From assembly GCF_001618425.1 (NCBI RefSeq), contig NZ_BDCU01000037.1, positions 1-64,000 of the forward strand: a stretch of 64,000 nucleotides of DNA, in the 5' to 3' direction. This DNA comes from Nocardia fusca NBRC 14340 (lineage in GTDB: Bacteria > Actinomycetota > Actinomycetes > Mycobacteriales > Mycobacteriaceae). Position 1 is the stretch's first letter. Every line of letters begins with the position of its first letter. The position numbers were made by a program, and so were the translations under genes. This document shows, piece by piece, positions 26,277 through 34,664 of the stretch. The notes below the pieces were generated by a model. It was not told where the DNA came from. It ran no database searches and was given only the letters and a program-made list of their open reading frames with translations.

Positions 26277-27659
26277 TCAACACTCGGCGAGGTTCACGGG
26301 AACGTTGGCGGCGAGGCCGCCCATAGATGTTTCCTTGTATTTGGCGCTCATATCAGCTCCTGTGGAGCGCATGGTCTCGATCACCTGGTCGAGACTGACG
26401 CGATGGCTTCCGTCGCCTCGCAGGGCCATACGCGCGGCATTGATCGCCTTCCCAGCGGAGATGGCGTTGCGTTCGATACACGGGATTTGGACCAGACCGG
26501 CTATCGGGTCGCAGGTGAGCCCGAGGCTGTGCTCCATGGCGATCTCGGCAGCGTTCTCCACTTGTTCGGCTGTGCCGCCCAAGATCTCGGCAAGTGCGGC
26601 GGCGGCCATGGACGCCGCCGATCCGATTTCGCCCTGGCATCCGACCTGGGCGCCGGAGATAGACGCGTTTTCCTTGTAGAGCGAACCGATAGCACCAGCG
26701 ACCAGCATGAAGCGGATCGCTGTGTCGTCCGGGTCTGCTCTCCCCGCGGGTGTGTAGTGAATTGCATAGTGCAGGACGGCGGGAACGATTCCGGCGGCGC
26801 CGTTGGTCGGAGCTGTGACTATACGGCCGCCTGAGGCGTTCTCCTCGTTTATGGCGAGGGCCACGAGGTTCACCCAGTCTTCGGCGTAGGCGGGATCACG
26901 GCCGGGGTCTTCGGCCGAGAGATGTTCATACCAGGATTTGGCCCGGCGGCGTACCCGCAGCTTCCCGGGCAGATAGCCGCCACGTGAGATGCCGCGCCGC
27001 TGAGAGGCAACCATGATGTCTCGTATGTGTAGTAGCCGGCTCCGCACGTGGTCTTCGCTTCGGTTCACGCTCTCAAAGGCCAGCATCACTCCGCTGACTG
27101 TTGTTCCGAGCCGGACGGTGAGGTCGAGTAGTTCGCGCGCGGAGCTGAAGGAGAACTCGTTCTTCGGCCCGGTTGTTTCGAATCCCGCCTCGTCGTCGGT
27201 GACGACGAATCCCCCGCCGATCGAGAAGTAGGTGCCCGTGTGACGAACTCGGCCGTCGCCGCCTATTGCTGTGAGTGTCAAAGCATTGGGGTGCCGGTCG
27301 AGGAATGTCAATGGATGCAGAACCATCTCATCTTCGGCAAGCGGGATATCCACCCGGCCGCCCAATCGGAGCCGGCGCGAGGATCGGACCGCAGCGAGTC
27401 TCTGTTCCATCGCCTCGGTTTCGATCTCCTCGGGGAGATTCCCTTCGAGTCCGAGAAGGACAGCGGCCATAGTGTTGTGCCCGGCGCCGGTGGCCGCAAG
27501 GGATCCGAACAGATCCACGCGAACGTCGGCGACCTCCGAAATCAGACCCGTCTGATCCAGGTCCGCAACGAACCGGGCTGCGGCCCGCATCGGGCCGACC
27601 GTGTGCGAGCTCGACGGTCCGAGGCCAACAGAGAACAGTTCGAACACACTGGTCGTCAT
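26277..27659 (-). CDS. sdaA: L-serine ammonia-lyase (iron-sulfur, single chain)
   Basis: This 460-residue protein fuses the beta (N-terminal, SSSHTVGPMRAA at 16-27) and alpha domains of the 4Fe-4S serine dehydratase. Conserved cluster cysteines are present in GCQGEIGSAASM and in CDPIAGLVQIPCIERN. It converts L-serine to pyruvate and ammonia. It is the last gene of the glycine operon, starting 3 bp after the glyA stop, and so would drain the serine made by GlyA from two glycines. The C-terminus (SMGGLAANVPVNLAEC) is intact and includes the usual terminal Cys. Confidence 0.96.
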   Translation of the reverse strand: MTTSVFELFSVGLGPSSSHTVGPMRAAARFVADLDQTGLISEVADVRVDLFGSLAATGAGHNTMAAVLLGLEGNLPEEIETEAMEQRLAAVRSSRRLRLGGRVDIPLAEDEMVLHPLTFLDRHPNALTLTAIGGDGRVRHTGTYFSIGGGFVVTDDEAGFETTGPKNEFSFSSARELLDLTVRLGTTVSGVMLAFESVNRSEDHVRSRLLHIRDIMVASQRRGISRGGYLPGKLRVRRRAKSWYEHLSAEDPGRDPAYAEDWVNLVALAINEENASGGRIVTAPTNGAAGIVPAVLHYAIHYTPAGRADPDDTAIRFMLVAGAIGSLYKENASISGAQVGCQGEIGSAASMAAAALAEILGGTAEQVENAAEIAMEHSLGLTCDPIAGLVQIPCIERNAISAGKAINAARMALRGDGSHRVSLDQVIETMRSTGADMSAKYKETSMGGLAANVPVNLAEC

Positions 27660-27662
27660 CGT

Positions 27663-28931
27663 CTACAGTCCTGGATAGAGGGGGTGTCGGACGGCGAGAT
27701 CATGTACCTTCTCGGAGAGCCGTGCGATCTCGTCGGCGCCATCCGACGTGAGGGCACGCGCAATGAGATCACCGACGACCGTGAAGGCATCCTGATCGAA
27801 TCCCCGTGCTGCCAGCGCGGGAGTCCCGATTCGCAATCCAGAGGTCACCATGGGCGGGCGGGGATCGAAGGGAACGGCGTTGCGGTTGACAGTGATGCCG
27901 ATCGAGGCGAGGCGGTCTTCTGCCTCGCGCCCGTTCAGGGTGGCATTGCGTAAGTCGACGAGAACCAGGTGGACGTCGGTGCCGCCGGTAAGGACGCTGA
28001 TACCCGCATCGGCGACGTCAGGCTTGCACAGCCGCCCCGCGAGTACCTTTGCGCCGCCGAGGACCCGCTGCTGGCGCTCTACGAACTCGGGCTCCGCGGC
28101 CATTTTGAAGGCAGTGGCCTTCCCGGCGATCACATGTTCGAGAGGTCCGCCTTGCTGGCCCGGAAAGACTGCGCTGTCGACCTTCTTTGCGATGTGGGCG
28201 TCGTTGCAGAGGATGGCGCCGCCCCGCGGACCACCGAGCGTTTTGTGCGTCGTCGTCGTCACGACATGTGCGTGTGGCACGGGTGACGGGTGTAGACCCG
28301 TTGCCACCAAGCCCGCGAAATGGGCCATATCGACCATCAGGTATGCGCCGACCTCGTCGGCTATCTCACGGAACCGGGCGAAGTCGAGGTGACGAGGGTA
28401 TGCGGACCAGCCCGCGATGATCAGCTGGGGACGGTGCTCGCGTGCCTGAGCGGCAACGATCTCCATATCGATGCGATGATCACGCTCGGTCACCTCATAG
28501 GTGGCTACGTTGTAGAGCTTGCCGGAGAAATTGAGGCGCATCCCGTGGGTAAGGTGCCCGCCGGAGGCCAGCGACAGTCCCAGGATGGTGTCTCCGGGCG
28601 TAAGTAGGGCTTGCATTACCGCCGCGTTCGCGGTGGCTCCAGAATGGGGCTGGACGTTGGCGAACGAAGCGCCGAACAGGGCTTTCAAGCGTTCTATCGC
28701 TAGCTGTTCGATCGCGTCGACGTGTTCACAGCCACCGTAGTAACGCCGGCCCGGATATCCCTCGGCGTATTTGTTGGTCAGAATCGACCCTTGAGCTTCC
28801 AGCACCGCGAGGGGTGCGTGATTCTCCGAAGCGATCATCTCCAATCCGGTGCGCTGGCGGTCGAGCTCCTTGCCGATGAGCGCCGCGATTTCCGGATCGA
28901 ATTCGGCGAGGCGACGGTTCAGAATGCTCAT
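27663..28931 (-). CDS. glyA: Serine hydroxymethyltransferase
   Basis: This 422-residue protein is PLP-dependent, with the active-site lysine in VVTTTTHKTLGGPRGG. Other fold signatures are MIASENHAP near the N-terminus and YPGRRYYGGCEHVD. It joins glycine and 5,10-methylene-THF to form serine, the step after glycine cleavage. The start codon overlaps the gcvH stop (ATGA). Most genomes carry a house-keeping glyA elsewhere; its presence here suggests a dedicated glycine-catabolic copy. Confidence 0.97.
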   Translation of the reverse strand: MSILNRRLAEFDPEIAALIGKELDRQRTGLEMIASENHAPLAVLEAQGSILTNKYAEGYPGRRYYGGCEHVDAIEQLAIERLKALFGASFANVQPHSGATANAAVMQALLTPGDTILGLSLASGGHLTHGMRLNFSGKLYNVATYEVTERDHRIDMEIVAAQAREHRPQLIIAGWSAYPRHLDFARFREIADEVGAYLMVDMAHFAGLVATGLHPSPVPHAHVVTTTTHKTLGGPRGGAILCNDAHIAKKVDSAVFPGQQGGPLEHVIAGKATAFKMAAEPEFVERQQRVLGGAKVLAGRLCKPDVADAGISVLTGGTDVHLVLVDLRNATLNGREAEDRLASIGITVNRNAVPFDPRPPMVTSGLRIGTPALAARGFDQDAFTVVGDLIARALTSDGADEIARLSEKVHDLAVRHPLYPGL

Positions 28932-29332
28932 GCTTCGATTCCGTTCCGATCGGCATACTGTTCAGCGGTGAGCAGTTCGCCGGTGCTGGTCGGCTGGACG
29001 GCGAAGAGCCAGCCCTCGCCATAGGGGTCGGCAGTGACGAGTCCGGGGTCCTCGAGGGCGGCGGTGTTGACGAGGGTCACTCGGCCGCTGACGGGCGGGT
29101 AGATTTCGGAGACAGTTTTGGTCGACTCTACTTCCCCACAAGGTTCACCTACCGCAACGGCGGACCCGGCCTCTGGGAGGTCGATGTAGACGAGCTCACC
29201 GAGTGCATCGATGGCGATCGAGGTTATGCCAATACGGACCGGATTGTCCGGAAGTGGAGCTCCGGGCGCGAGAAGCACCCATTCGTGGTCATCGGAATAG
29301 CTTCGATCAGCAGGGATGGTGTGAGAGGTCAT
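28928..29332 (-). CDS. gcvH: Glycine cleavage system H protein (lipoyl carrier)
   Basis: The protein has 134 residues from ATG 29330-29332, with aaggac 8 nt upstream; an 18-codon longer start has no site. The lipoylated lysine lies in VESTKTVSEIYPPVSG. The order of strands and the length fit GcvH. It carries the aminomethyl group from GcvP to GcvT. It follows gcvT after 53 bp and overlaps glyA by 4 bp. Confidence 0.96.
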   Translation of the reverse strand: MTSHTIPADRSYSDDHEWVLLAPGAPLPDNPVRIGITSIAIDALGELVYIDLPEAGSAVAVGEPCGEVESTKTVSEIYPPVSGRVTLVNTAALEDPGLVTADPYGEGWLFAVQPTSTGELLTAEQYADRNGIEA

Positions 29333-29385
29333 TGCATTGTCCTTCGCAGTGTATATAGAGGCAGTCGTTCGCAAAACCTGCTCCA

Positions 29386-30504
29386 CTACCGCGGTCGGCG
29401 GTAGAACGGGGCAGGAGTCACAGTGAAAGGTTCTCGGTTTCCCCGGATATCGACGGTCACGGCTGTGCCGGGTGCGTGCGTCGCCATGTCGACGAATGCG
29501 AGAGCGATCGGATGGCCCAGCGTCGGTGACAATGCACCGGATGTCACGACGCCGACCGGCAGATCACCGGCGGCATCATGCACGACATAGCCCGCTCGTG
29601 CAGCGCGACGGCCGGAGCCGACGAGTCCGACGAGGAGACGTCGGGGCGGCCGCTCGGCGAGCCGGCTCAGGGCGTCGCGGCCGGCGAAGTCCTTGTCGAG
29701 GTGGACGATCTTGCCGAGACCGGTCTCATAGGGGTTGGTTTCGCGGGTTAATTCGTGCCCGTAAAGCGCCATTCCAGCTTCGAGACGAAGGGTGTCCCGG
29801 GACGCGAGCCCTGCGGGCACGCCACCGTGCGCGACGGTAACATCCAGAAGCGCCCGCCAGAGTGGCACGGCATCAGCGGATGGCACGTACAGCTCGAATC
29901 CGTCTTCGCCGGTGTACCCGGTGCGGGCGAGCAACGCTTGTCTGCCGGCGACCTCGGCCGGAGCGACGGCGTAGTACTTGATGTCGGAGACGAGCTGCGC
30001 CTGGTCTGTTGGCACGAGTGCAGTGACGATGTCCTGTGCGAGTGGTCCTTGTACGGCGATCAGCGAGGTGTCGGTTGAGCGGTCCGTGATCGTGGCGTCG
30101 AACCCTGCGGCACGCGAGGATAGTTCGTCGAAGACGAACCGTGTGTTCGCAGCATTGGCGACGATGAAGAAATGGTCCTCGGCGAGGCGATACGCAACGA
30201 GGTCATCGACCACTCCACCGTCCGCGTTGCACAGCAGTGAGTACTTGGCGCGGCCGGCAGGGATCCCCGACAGCTCGCTGACCAAGGCATAGTCCAGGAA
30301 AGCACCCGCATCGGGGCCGACGACCTCGATCTCGCCCATGTGGCAGAGGTCGAACAGCCCTGCGGCGCTGCGTACAGCGCGGTGCTCGGCAAGTTCGCTG
30401 TCGTACTTGAGCGGCATGCGCCAGCCCGCGAAGTCGGTGATGGTTGCGCCCAGGATGGTGTGCTCTTCGAGCAGTGGCGATACTGCATCGGCCGGCGGCG
30501 TCAT
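29386..30504 (-). CDS. gcvT: Glycine cleavage system T protein (aminomethyltransferase)
   Basis: The protein has 372 residues from ATG 30502-30504, which overlaps the gcvP stop by 4 bp and has ggag upstream. It transfers the methylene group from lipoyl-GcvH to tetrahydrofolate. Family motifs visible are FAGWRMPLKY near the start, GLFDLCHMGEIEV and ARTGYTGEDGFELYVP. The C-terminal barrel is complete (SPTLGHPIALAFVD). No oddities. Confidence 0.96.
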   Translation of the reverse strand: MTPPADAVSPLLEEHTILGATITDFAGWRMPLKYDSELAEHRAVRSAAGLFDLCHMGEIEVVGPDAGAFLDYALVSELSGIPAGRAKYSLLCNADGGVVDDLVAYRLAEDHFFIVANAANTRFVFDELSSRAAGFDATITDRSTDTSLIAVQGPLAQDIVTALVPTDQAQLVSDIKYYAVAPAEVAGRQALLARTGYTGEDGFELYVPSADAVPLWRALLDVTVAHGGVPAGLASRDTLRLEAGMALYGHELTRETNPYETGLGKIVHLDKDFAGRDALSRLAERPPRRLLVGLVGSGRRAARAGYVVHDAAGDLPVGVVTSGALSPTLGHPIALAFVDMATHAPGTAVTVDIRGNREPFTVTPAPFYRRPR

Positions 30505-33386
30505 AGTGAGTTCTCCTGTTCGGAGGTGGAGGCGATGGTTGTCTTGAAATCTTCGGGCGACGGACACGAGCAGACGAGGTTCCGGTCGCCGTGGACGCCG
30601 TCGATGCGGCGTACCGGAGGCCAGTACTTTGTGGCTTTCCCGAAGTCGGCCGGGTACGCGGCGGTGTGCCGAGGGTAAGGCAGATCCCAGAGGTCGGCTG
30701 TGACCTGTTCCGCCGTGTGCGGGGCCTGACGGAGCGGACTCCGGTCGAGTGGCCAGATACCTTTCCGGACGCAGTCGATCTCGCGGCCGATCGAGTTCAT
30801 GGCTTCGATGAACCGATCGAGTTCGGCAAGGTCCTCCGATTCGGTCGGCTCCACCATGAGGGTTCCGTTGACAGGAAAGGACAGAGTCGGGGCGTGGAAG
30901 CCGTAGTCGATCAACCGCTTGGCGACATCTTCGGCAGTTACGCCGGTGGCCTTGGTGAGCGGGCGCAGGTCAAGAATACATTCGTGCGCAACCAGTCCGG
31001 ACGGCCCGGTGTAAAGGACCGGAAAGTGCGTGCGGAGTGCATTGGCAATATAGTTCGAGGCCAGCACCGCTTTCTTGGTGGCCTCGGTCAGACCTTCCGG
31101 CCCCATCAATGCGATATAGGCCCAGGTGATCGGCAAGATACCGGCGGAGCCGTATTCGGTTGCCGACACCGGGGACCCGAGTTGCCCGATGCCGAGCGGG
31201 TTACCTGGAAGAAATGGCGCGAGGTGGTCTCGGACTGCCACCGGGCCGACGCCAGGGCCCCCGCCGCCGTGCGGGATGCAGAATGTCTTGTGCAGATTCA
31301 GGTGTGAGACATCGCCGCCGAATCGTCCGGGACGAGCCAATCCGACAAGAGCGTTGAGGTTTGCGCCGTCGACGTACACCTGTCCGCCGGCGTCGTGTAC
31401 CAGATCGCACACCGTGCGCACGTCGGCCTCATACACCCCGTGGGTTGACGGGTAGGTGAGCATGATGGCTGCGATTTCATCACTGTGCGCAGAGATCTCG
31501 GCGCGAAGGCTGTCCAGATCGATGTCGCCGTTCTCCGCGGTCGCGACGACAATGACACGCATCCCGGCGAGGACCGCGGAGGCTGCATTGGTGCCGTGCG
31601 CGGACTGCGGTATCAAGCAGATATCGCGACCGACGTCACCCCTGCTGTCATGAAATCCCTTGATCGCGAGCAGACCGGCCAGTTCGCCCTGAGAGCCGGC
31701 GTTGGGCTGCAACGAGATCCGGTCGTACCCGGTGATCTCGCTCAACCAGGTCTCCAGGTCCCGGATAAGCTGCAGGAATCCTGTGATTTGTTCGACCGGC
31801 GCGTACGGGTGGATCGACGCGAATCCGCGCCAACTGATCGGCTCCATTTCCACAGCCGAGTTCAGTTTCATCGTGCACGAGCCGAGGGGAATCATGGTCC
31901 GGTCGAGCGCGAGGTCTTTGTCGGAGAGTGCGCGCAGGAACCGCAACATCGCAGTCTCCGAGCGGTGTTCGTGAAAGACAGGGTGCTGCAGGTAAGTCGT
32001 GGTCCGCAGCAGCGAATTGTCCAGTGCCGATACTGCGCTCGGCCGCATCTCGCTCTCGAAGACAGCGAGAACACGACTGACGATGTCGTCGGTGGTGCAT
32101 TCGTCGCAAGCGATCGCGACGTGATCGGCGTCGACCGAGCGCAGGTTGATGCCGGCGCGGTCGGCGCGGTCGATGATTTCTCGTGCCGCGCCGGGCACTC
32201 GAACGAGAACGGTGTCGAAGAATTGATCGTGAACTACGACGTGTCCCGCAGTGCGCAGGCCGTCCGCGAGTGCGGTCGCGTGCCCGTGAACCCGGTCGGC
32301 GATCGCGCGTAGCCCTGCTGGGCCGTGGTACACCGCATACATCGCGGCGACGTTGGCCAGGAGGGCTTGTGCCGTGCAGATGTTGCTCGTCGCCTTGTCC
32401 CGGCGTATGTGCTGTTCACGGGTCTGCAAGGCGAGTCGGTAGGCGAGGTTGCCGTCGACGTCCATGGAAACACCCACGAGGCGGCCGGGTAGCAGTCGTT
32501 CGAGCCCGGCACGTACTGCCATGTAGCCGGCGTGCGGGCCGCCGAAAAACAAGGGGACTCCGAAGCGCTGGGCCGAACCGACTGCGATATCCGCGCCCTG
32601 TTCCCCGGGCGGGGTCAACAGGGTCAACGACAGCAGGTCGGCGGCCACTGCGGTGAGCGCACCCTGTTCCTTCGCCGCTCTGATCACCGGTGCGAGATCA
32701 CGAATCACACCGCTGGCGCCCGGCGCCTGCAGCACCAGGCCGAAGAACTCGCCTCCAGGTAGCCCAGTGTTCATGTCGTGCACTTCGACATCGATGTCGA
32801 GGGCTTTGGCTCGGCCACGGACAACTGCCAGCGTCTGAGGGAGAATTTCCGCGTCGACGATTATGCGAGATGCTGCTCCCTTTGCTGTGTTCGCTCGGCG
32901 CATGAGAAGCACTGCTTCCGTAACCGCGGTAGCCTCATCCAACAGTGAAGCACCCGCCAACGGCAGTGCCGTGAGATCCTCGATCATGGTCTGAAATGTC
33001 AGCAGAGCTTCGAGCCTGCCCTGGGAGATCTCCGGCTGATACGGAGTGTAAGCGGTGTACCAGGCGGGCGACTCGAGCAGGTTGCGACGCAGCACTGCCG
33101 GTGTGACGGTGTCGTAATACCCGAGTCCGATCATCTGGACCCGCGTCTCGTTTCCTTCGGCGAGCTTACGCAGGTCGGCAAGAACTTGATGCTCGCTACG
33201 TGCCTCGGGCAAGCGGAGGGTTTGCTTACTGCGGATCTGTTCAGGGACTGCCGCGTCGATGAGGGCGTCGAGACTCTCGAACCCCAGACTGTCGAGCATA
33301 ATCCGAGTCGCTCTCGTGTCGGAGCCTATGTGGCGGGCAGTGAATTCCCCGAGGTGTGAAGTGGCATTATTGGTCTGGTCGGACAA
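30501..33386 (-). CDS. gcvP: Glycine dehydrogenase (decarboxylating), P protein
   Basis: The protein has 961 residues when started at TTG 33384-33386 (reads MSDQTNNATSHLGE), with ggag 5 nt upstream. Longer frames would run into the riboswitch, and there is no in-frame ATG or GTG between. PLP lysine lies in NLHKTFCIPHGGGGPG; the Gly-rich SVGSAQRFGVPLFFGGPHAGY-type segment and ALQTREQHIRRDKATSNIC are also typical. Size equals the single-chain GcvP. First gene of the operon. No gcvL/lpd is present, so the lipoamide dehydrogenase must come from elsewhere. Confidence 0.96.
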   Translation of the reverse strand: MSDQTNNATSHLGEFTARHIGSDTRATRIMLDSLGFESLDALIDAAVPEQIRSKQTLRLPEARSEHQVLADLRKLAEGNETRVQMIGLGYYDTVTPAVLRRNLLESPAWYTAYTPYQPEISQGRLEALLTFQTMIEDLTALPLAGASLLDEATAVTEAVLLMRRANTAKGAASRIIVDAEILPQTLAVVRGRAKALDIDVEVHDMNTGLPGGEFFGLVLQAPGASGVIRDLAPVIRAAKEQGALTAVAADLLSLTLLTPPGEQGADIAVGSAQRFGVPLFFGGPHAGYMAVRAGLERLLPGRLVGVSMDVDGNLAYRLALQTREQHIRRDKATSNICTAQALLANVAAMYAVYHGPAGLRAIADRVHGHATALADGLRTAGHVVVHDQFFDTVLVRVPGAAREIIDRADRAGINLRSVDADHVAIACDECTTDDIVSRVLAVFESEMRPSAVSALDNSLLRTTTYLQHPVFHEHRSETAMLRFLRALSDKDLALDRTMIPLGSCTMKLNSAVEMEPISWRGFASIHPYAPVEQITGFLQLIRDLETWLSEITGYDRISLQPNAGSQGELAGLLAIKGFHDSRGDVGRDICLIPQSAHGTNAASAVLAGMRVIVVATAENGDIDLDSLRAEISAHSDEIAAIMLTYPSTHGVYEADVRTVCDLVHDAGGQVYVDGANLNALVGLARPGRFGGDVSHLNLHKTFCIPHGGGGPGVGPVAVRDHLAPFLPGNPLGIGQLGSPVSATEYGSAGILPITWAYIALMGPEGLTEATKKAVLASNYIANALRTHFPVLYTGPSGLVAHECILDLRPLTKATGVTAEDVAKRLIDYGFHAPTLSFPVNGTLMVEPTESEDLAELDRFIEAMNSIGREIDCVRKGIWPLDRSPLRQAPHTAEQVTADLWDLPYPRHTAAYPADFGKATKYWPPVRRIDGVHGDRNLVCSCPSPEDFKTTIASTSEQENSL

Positions 33387-33439
33387 GGTGACTCCGGTTT
33401 CGGTGATGTCCGGATCGCACCGGACACTGACTTGAAACA

Positions 33440-33640
33440 CCTCCCCGCTCTGTCCTTGAAACCTGAGAGTCTGGGCACACCACATGCGGTGTGCTCTACA
33501 CCTTCGGTAAGTCCCGGTCGTACTGCCGGTCCTGTTCTCCAGAGTTGCCTGTTCGCTGCGGTACTTGGGCCTGAGAGATTCCCGGGGAGGGTATTGCTCC
33601 TACGGCGCCTCCTCATGAGGAGGTTCTCCCGCTGCGCGTC
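33440..33640 (-). ncRNA. Tandem glycine riboswitch of the gcv operon
   Basis: On the minus strand the leader holds two glycine aptamers in series. Aptamer 1 (about 33640-33525) shows gcgggagaa, gccgtaggagcaa, gaatctctcaggc and ggcaactctggaga. Aptamer 2 (about 33525-33440) shows taccgaaggtgtagag, gactctcaggtttcaagg and acagagcgggga. These are the conserved P1/J and core elements. The gcvP start lies about 50 nt further on. Tandem versions usually switch gcv expression on when glycine is high, by controlling transcription or translation. Confidence 0.93.
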
Positions 33641-33734
33641 GTCGGCGTATTCGGTTATAACGCAGCGCAGTATCGACTGTGCGCTGTTATCTACCCTTGC
33701 AACCGGGCACGTAGCATGGTCTTGTCGGCACTGA

Positions 33735-34526
33735 TCAGACAAGCATGCGCTGCAAACTCTCTGCCTCCTTCCTCAACATCATCAGCACATCGCCGAGCAT
33801 GACATTGGGGGCAATGCGCTCAATCGAACATCCGACGTGCAAAGCCGCGACTACCTGGCCGTCACGTCGTCTGATCGGAACTGCAATCGAATGAGCACCG
33901 AGCTCGATATCATTCGCGACGTATGAAAACCCGTTCGACTTGATGGACTCCCATTCAGCAGTCTTCGCAGCGGCGGTACCCGAATCGGAATCAGCGATGT
34001 GCAATTCTCGCTCGTCGGGATCGAGATGGGCGATCAACACCCTGCCCAATGAGGAGATCAGAGCCGGCGTCCGGTAGCCGATATTGTTTCCGACGGCGAT
34101 CATCCGATTGGGTACTGCTCGCGCGATGATAAGGGCGTCCATGCCATCGAGAACCGCTACCGAACAGGCTTCGTGTAGCTCCGCACTGACGCGATCACAC
34201 AGGGGCTGGACAACCGCGCTGACAATATTTGATGTCAGATATGACCCTGCCAACTCGAGCACCTTCGGCGTGAGATCATAGGCGCGACCATGGGCCTCGA
34301 GATAACCCAGGTGCTCGAGTGTGAGCACAGCCCGCCGGACAGTAGCGCGGGAAAGACCCAGTTCACGGGCAAGGTCTGCCTGCGTCAGATGCCGCCGCTC
34401 TCCGCCGAACGCGTTCAGAACCATCAGTCCCCGGGCCAACGCCTCGGAGAAATCCGAGGCGTTCGGCACACCCTCGATCGTACGAGCTTTGCGTGCGGCG
34501 GAATCTTCTTCTGTGAGTCGTGTCAT
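33735..34526 (-). CDS. IclR-family regulator, PcaR/PobR type
   Basis: The protein has 263 residues from ATG 34524-34526 with aggtg upstream. A winged HTH (LTQADLARELGLSRATVRRA, about residues 47-66) is followed by the IclR effector domain. The start-of-domain sequence FSEALARGLMVLNAFGG and the region AALHVGCSIERIAPN resemble PcaR/PcaU/PobR regulators of protocatechuate catabolism, which bind aromatic or beta-ketoadipate ligands. A 15-bp site matching the PcaR operator lies 53 bp upstream, and two more lie in the divergent promoter of the catabolic arms, so this protein probably controls the whole cluster. Confidence 0.88.
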   Translation of the reverse strand: MTRLTEEDSAARKARTIEGVPNASDFSEALARGLMVLNAFGGERRHLTQADLARELGLSRATVRRAVLTLEHLGYLEAHGRAYDLTPKVLELAGSYLTSNIVSAVVQPLCDRVSAELHEACSVAVLDGMDALIIARAVPNRMIAVGNNIGYRTPALISSLGRVLIAHLDPDERELHIADSDSGTAAAKTAEWESIKSNGFSYVANDIELGAHSIAVPIRRRDGQVVAALHVGCSIERIAPNVMLGDVLMMLRKEAESLQRMLV

Positions 34527-34578
34527 CGTGTCACCTGCCCTCTGTCGTTGATCCCAGCCTACCAATACCTGAGCATTT

Positions 34579-34593
34579 GTGCGTTAATCGAAC
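34579..34593. promoter_or_regulatory. PcaR-like operator before the IclR gene
   Basis: gtgcgttaatcgaac has the reverse complement gttcgattaacgcac, differing at 2 positions from the 15-bp PcaR site known from Pseudomonas putida (gttcgataatcgcac, from memory). It shares its half-sites with the sites at 40147 and 40368. Autoregulation is implied. Confidence 0.7.
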
Positions 34594-34664
34594 GCTGCTG
34601 CTCAGGCCTTCGGCTTCGAGTGCCGGCTTCCGCGGTTCTCCGCCGGGCCTGGCAGTACGAACGT

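Noticed and set aside
33387..33485. N-terminal extension of GcvP to 33485
   Set aside because: It lies within the second glycine aptamer and has no family similarity.
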